From assembly GCA_021161305.1 (NCBI GenBank), contig JAGHAW010000068.1, positions 1 to 7,405 of the forward strand: a stretch of DNA of 7,405 nt. The letters are read 5' to 3'. Within the stretch, counting starts at the first letter, position 1; each line of letters opens with the position of its first letter. The notes under the pieces were generated by a model. It did no database searches. It saw nothing but the letters and a program-made list of their open reading frames with translations, and had not been told where the DNA came from. The DNA comes from Sulfurimonas sp. (GTDB lineage: Bacteria > Campylobacterota > Campylobacteria > Campylobacterales > Sulfurimonadaceae). This document shows positions 5,692 to 7,405 of the stretch, one piece after another. Position numbers and translations under genes: made by a program.

Positions 5692-6385
5692 AAGATTTCC
5701 TTATTCTTTGCTTTAATAGCTGTTCTGGTCTAAAGAACTTGGTCTTAGACTCTGACATTGCTAGTTTTAGTGAGCGAATTTTACTATGATTTCCCTTTAA
5801 GTATTCTGATGGAACACTTAATTCATCATAAACTTTTGGTTTTGAGAATGATGGTGCTTCAAGAAGTGGAGTTTCAAAACTCTCAATACTTAAAGAATCA
5901 CTATTTCCTAAAACACCTTCAATATTTCTAGAAACTGCATCGCATATAACTAAAGAGGCTAATTCCCCTCCTGTTAATATGTAATCGCCAATACTAAAAA
6001 CTTCATCTGCATATTTTTCTACAACTCTCTCATCTATACCCTCATATCGTCCACTCACGAACGCTATATGAGACTTTTTAGATAATCTTTTCGCATCATT
6101 TTGTTTAAAAGGTTTAGCAACAGGAGTTAAAAAGATTATATGAACTTCTTCATCCTCTTTTTTTAACTCATCTAAACAATCAAAAAGTGGCTGTGGATTC
6201 ATTACCATTCCAGCTCCACCACCAACAGCAGTGTCATCCACTTTTGAGTGTTTATTCTTACTATAATCTCTAGGATTAACATAATCAACACTCATAATCT
6301 CTTTTTCAATTGCTCGTTTGAGAATAGAATCTTGAAAATAACCTTCTACTAGATTAGAAAAAAGTGTAACGAATGTAAACTTCAT
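5681..6385 (-). CDS. trmD: tRNA (guanine-N1-)-methyltransferase TrmD
   Basis: TrmD transfers a methyl group from S-adenosylmethionine to N1 of G37 in tRNAs with G36, which prevents +1 frameshifting. It acts as a homodimer with a trefoil knot (SPOUT fold). Visible signatures: DDTAVGGGAGMVM (residues 50-62), the knot segment VSGRYEGIDERV (110-121), EVFSIGDYILTGGE (128-141), D149 and R153 in CDAVSRNIEGVLGN, and the C-terminal tRNA-binding region with PSEYLKGNHSKIRS (192-205). The 234-residue length is usual. An oddity is that the position of the catalytic Asp169 of E. coli and Haemophilus TrmD appears to be Glu168 here (IESF instead of EDSF). R153 corresponds to their Arg154. The gene overlaps rplS by 11 nt and touches rimM by 1 nt, so the three genes are probably co-translated. 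Confidence 0.97.
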   Translation of the reverse strand: MKFTFVTLFSNLVEGYFQDSILKRAIEKEIMSVDYVNPRDYSKNKHSKVDDTAVGGGAGMVMNPQPLFDCLDELKKEDEEVHIIFLTPVAKPFKQNDAKRLSKKSHIAFVSGRYEGIDERVVEKYADEVFSIGDYILTGGELASLVICDAVSRNIEGVLGNSDSLSIESFETPLLEAPSFSKPKVYDELSVPSEYLKGNHSKIRSLKLAMSESKTKFFRPEQLLKQRIRKSYEK

Positions 6386-6927
6386 TACGATGCTTCTAAA
6401 ATATCCATAGCACCACTAACTGTGATGACTTTCTTTTCTATATCAACACTAACTTTGAAAGGCTCTTGAAATGGAATCAAAAACATCTTCGCACTACCTG
6501 TTTTAACCAACTCTTCATTAGTTGCAACATTGAGATAGTTTGTAACTGCTATTCTATCCACATCGTGAACTTTTCCTAAAAGCTTTCCATCTTCATAAAC
6601 TTCACAATCTTCAAGATCAAACCAAAAAAATTCACCATCTTCTAAATGACAATTTTTTCTTGTCTCTTCTCTTGTTATGAAAAGTTTCGCATTTGTAAAC
6701 TTTTTAGCATCTTCAATTGTGTGAATACCCTCAATTTTGATGATACCTCTATCGAGATTTACATCTCTTAGAGTTATATCCTTTTTTAAGTTACTAAAAA
6801 AAGACACTCCATCTACAAACTGTTCTGGAAAATCACACTTAACATGAAATTTCATATCGCCTTTTATACCGACTGTTTTGCCAATAGTTGCGATATGAAG
6901 AAGTTGTTCTTTATACCCCAAGGGCAT
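6385..6927 (-). CDS. rimM: Ribosome maturation factor RimM (16S rRNA processing)
   Basis: RimM assists maturation of the 30S head near helices 31 and 33b, acting in the cytoplasm with S19. The N-terminal RimM barrel covers about residues 10-88, with the conserved opening IGKTVGIKGDMKFH and the segment DFPEQF. The C-terminal PRC barrel covers about 97-172, seen in GEFFWFDLEDCEVYEDGKLL, GKVHDV, TNYLNV and the LIPF.EPF.VSVDIEKK.ITV block. The 180-residue length fits the family. The start is uncertain. The ATG at 6927 has a GAGG only 2 nt upstream, which is too close, whereas the in-frame TTG at 6921 sits 8 nt after that GAGG. The shorter form (178 residues) begins at residue 3 and loses nothing conserved. 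The TAA stop shares one base with the trmD ATG (TAATG), a coupling arrangement. Confidence 0.95.
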   Translation of the reverse strand: MPLGYKEQLLHIATIGKTVGIKGDMKFHVKCDFPEQFVDGVSFFSNLKKDITLRDVNLDRGIIKIEGIHTIEDAKKFTNAKLFITREETRKNCHLEDGEFFWFDLEDCEVYEDGKLLGKVHDVDRIAVTNYLNVATNEELVKTGSAKMFLIPFQEPFKVSVDIEKKVITVSGAMDILEAS

Positions 6928-6942
6928 TTCCTCGCATCTGGC

Positions 6943-7182
6943 TCACAGCACAGCTTCGACATTGATACGGTAACTTACACCATCTTTAGCTTTACAACCA
7001 GAGATGACAGTTTTTATCGCACCAATCATCTTGCCTTCTTTACCGATAAGCTTACCGATGTCTGCTTGATTGGCAAAAAGAACTATCTCTGTTACTTCAT
7101 CGCCCTCTTTTACTTCTACTTTTATATCTTCAGGATGTGAAGCAATAAGTTTTGCAAACTCGGCGACAAAATTAGCAATCAT
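6943..7182 (-). CDS. khpA: KH-domain RNA-binding protein (KhpA type)
   Basis: This is a 79-residue single KH domain protein. The RNA-binding GxxG loop is GKEG at residues 47-50, inside the characteristic stretch DIGKLIGKEGKMIGAIKTVI, which is followed by a terminal beta strand (YRINVEAV). The length and the position directly after rpsP and before rimM are typical of KhpA. In Gram-positive bacteria KhpA works with KhpB (Jag) to bind many transcripts and affects cell size and division. Its role in Campylobacterota is less defined, so a ribosome- or mRNA-associated function here is inferred from family and context. The ATG lies 2 nt after the rpsP TAG with no strong ribosome-binding site of its own, which points to translational coupling. 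The TGA stop is 15 nt before the rimM ATG. No signal peptide or membrane segment is visible. Confidence 0.9.
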   Translation of the reverse strand: MIANFVAEFAKLIASHPEDIKVEVKEGDEVTEIVLFANQADIGKLIGKEGKMIGAIKTVISGCKAKDGVSYRINVEAVL

Positions 7183-7184
7183 AA

Positions 7185-7405
7185 CTAACGACCAGTTATC
7201 TTTTTAACACGGCTACTCATTTGAGCACCAACGCTTAACCAGTAATCAAGTCTTTCATTATCAACAACTAAAGTTTTCTCAGCTACCATTGGATTATAGT
7301 GACCGATTAGTTCAATCCAACCACCATCTCTACGCTTACGGCTATCTGTTACCGCGATTCTATAAAATGGTTGTTTTTTTCTTCCCATACGAGTAAGTGT
7401 AATTA
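7185..7405 (-). CDS. rpsP: 30S ribosomal protein S16, 5' end cut by window edge
   Basis: Ribosomal protein S16 is a small primary-to-secondary binder of 16S rRNA needed for 30S subunit assembly. The visible protein shows the family signature: MGRKKQPFYRIAVTDSRKRR followed by DGG, then IE.IG.YNP-like residues (IELIGHYNP) and the ERLDYWLSVGAQMS segment. The ATG at 7386-7388 is not the true start. The frame stays open upstream to the window edge and encodes the residues I-T-L-T-R, matching the LTR-M-G-R-K block normally found about eight residues into S16. The gene is therefore partial here and would be about 75 residues long, which is usual for the family. It leads the visible part of a tightly packed translation operon. 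The KH-protein gene begins 2 nt after its TAG stop, so translational coupling is likely. Identification is secure; only the first few codons are missing. Confidence 0.97.
   Translation of the reverse strand, partial: ITLTRMGRKKQPFYRIAVTDSRKRRDGGWIELIGHYNPMVAEKTLVVDNERLDYWLSVGAQMSSRVKKITGR

Noticed and set aside
7185..7388. rpsP taken as complete from the ATG at 7388
   Set aside because: The frame continues upstream to the window edge with the conserved LTR residues of S16, so this Met is internal and the gene is cut by the window.

Overview
The window looks like a chromosomal segment of an AT-rich Campylobacterota (Epsilonproteobacteria) genome, most likely a free-living Sulfurimonas-type organism. 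The evidence is the very low GC content, the short ribosomal-protein and tRNA-modification genes in the order rpsP - KH protein - rimM - trmD - rplS, and the protein sequences themselves. The genus is an inference. All seven complete genes and the one partial gene lie on the minus strand, so transcription runs from high to low coordinates.

Region 1 (7405 to about 5320) is a compact translation operon: the 3' part of rpsP (cut by the window edge), a KhpA-type KH RNA-binding protein, rimM, trmD and rplS. The genes overlap or nearly touch. A 10-bp perfect hairpin that straddles the rplS stop codon probably ends the operon.

Region 2 (5320 to 4912) has no convincing gene. Most of it is a 267-bp palindromic element (4951-5217) that folds as a three-way junction: a 32-bp outer stem, two arms of exactly 97 nt each, and a 9-nt linker. 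A consensus TATAAT -10 box abuts its upstream edge, so the element may be the 5' leader of the next operon. It has the look of a miniature mobile or interspersed element, or of a structured RNA.

Region 3 (4911 to 229) is a three-gene cluster: an M20 metallopeptidase resembling carboxypeptidase G2, a RimK-like ATP-grasp amino-acid ligase, and an 861-residue M14 zinc carboxypeptidase carrying FN3-like and DNRLRE-like beta-sandwich modules. The last has no signal peptide. By eye, the M14 enzyme carries Arg at the position that sets S1' specificity in carboxypeptidase A, which suggests a preference for acidic C-terminal residues. One ligase that typically adds Glu-type residues, plus two peptidases that can plausibly remove them, suggests a cytoplasmic cycle of C-terminal acidic amino-acid addition and removal, or synthesis and processing of a small peptide. 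The substrate is unknown, and no carrier protein or acceptor peptide gene is visible in the window.

Region 4 (1-228) holds weak terminator-like hairpins downstream of the M14 gene and otherwise only unexplained AT-rich sequence with a possible repeat remnant.
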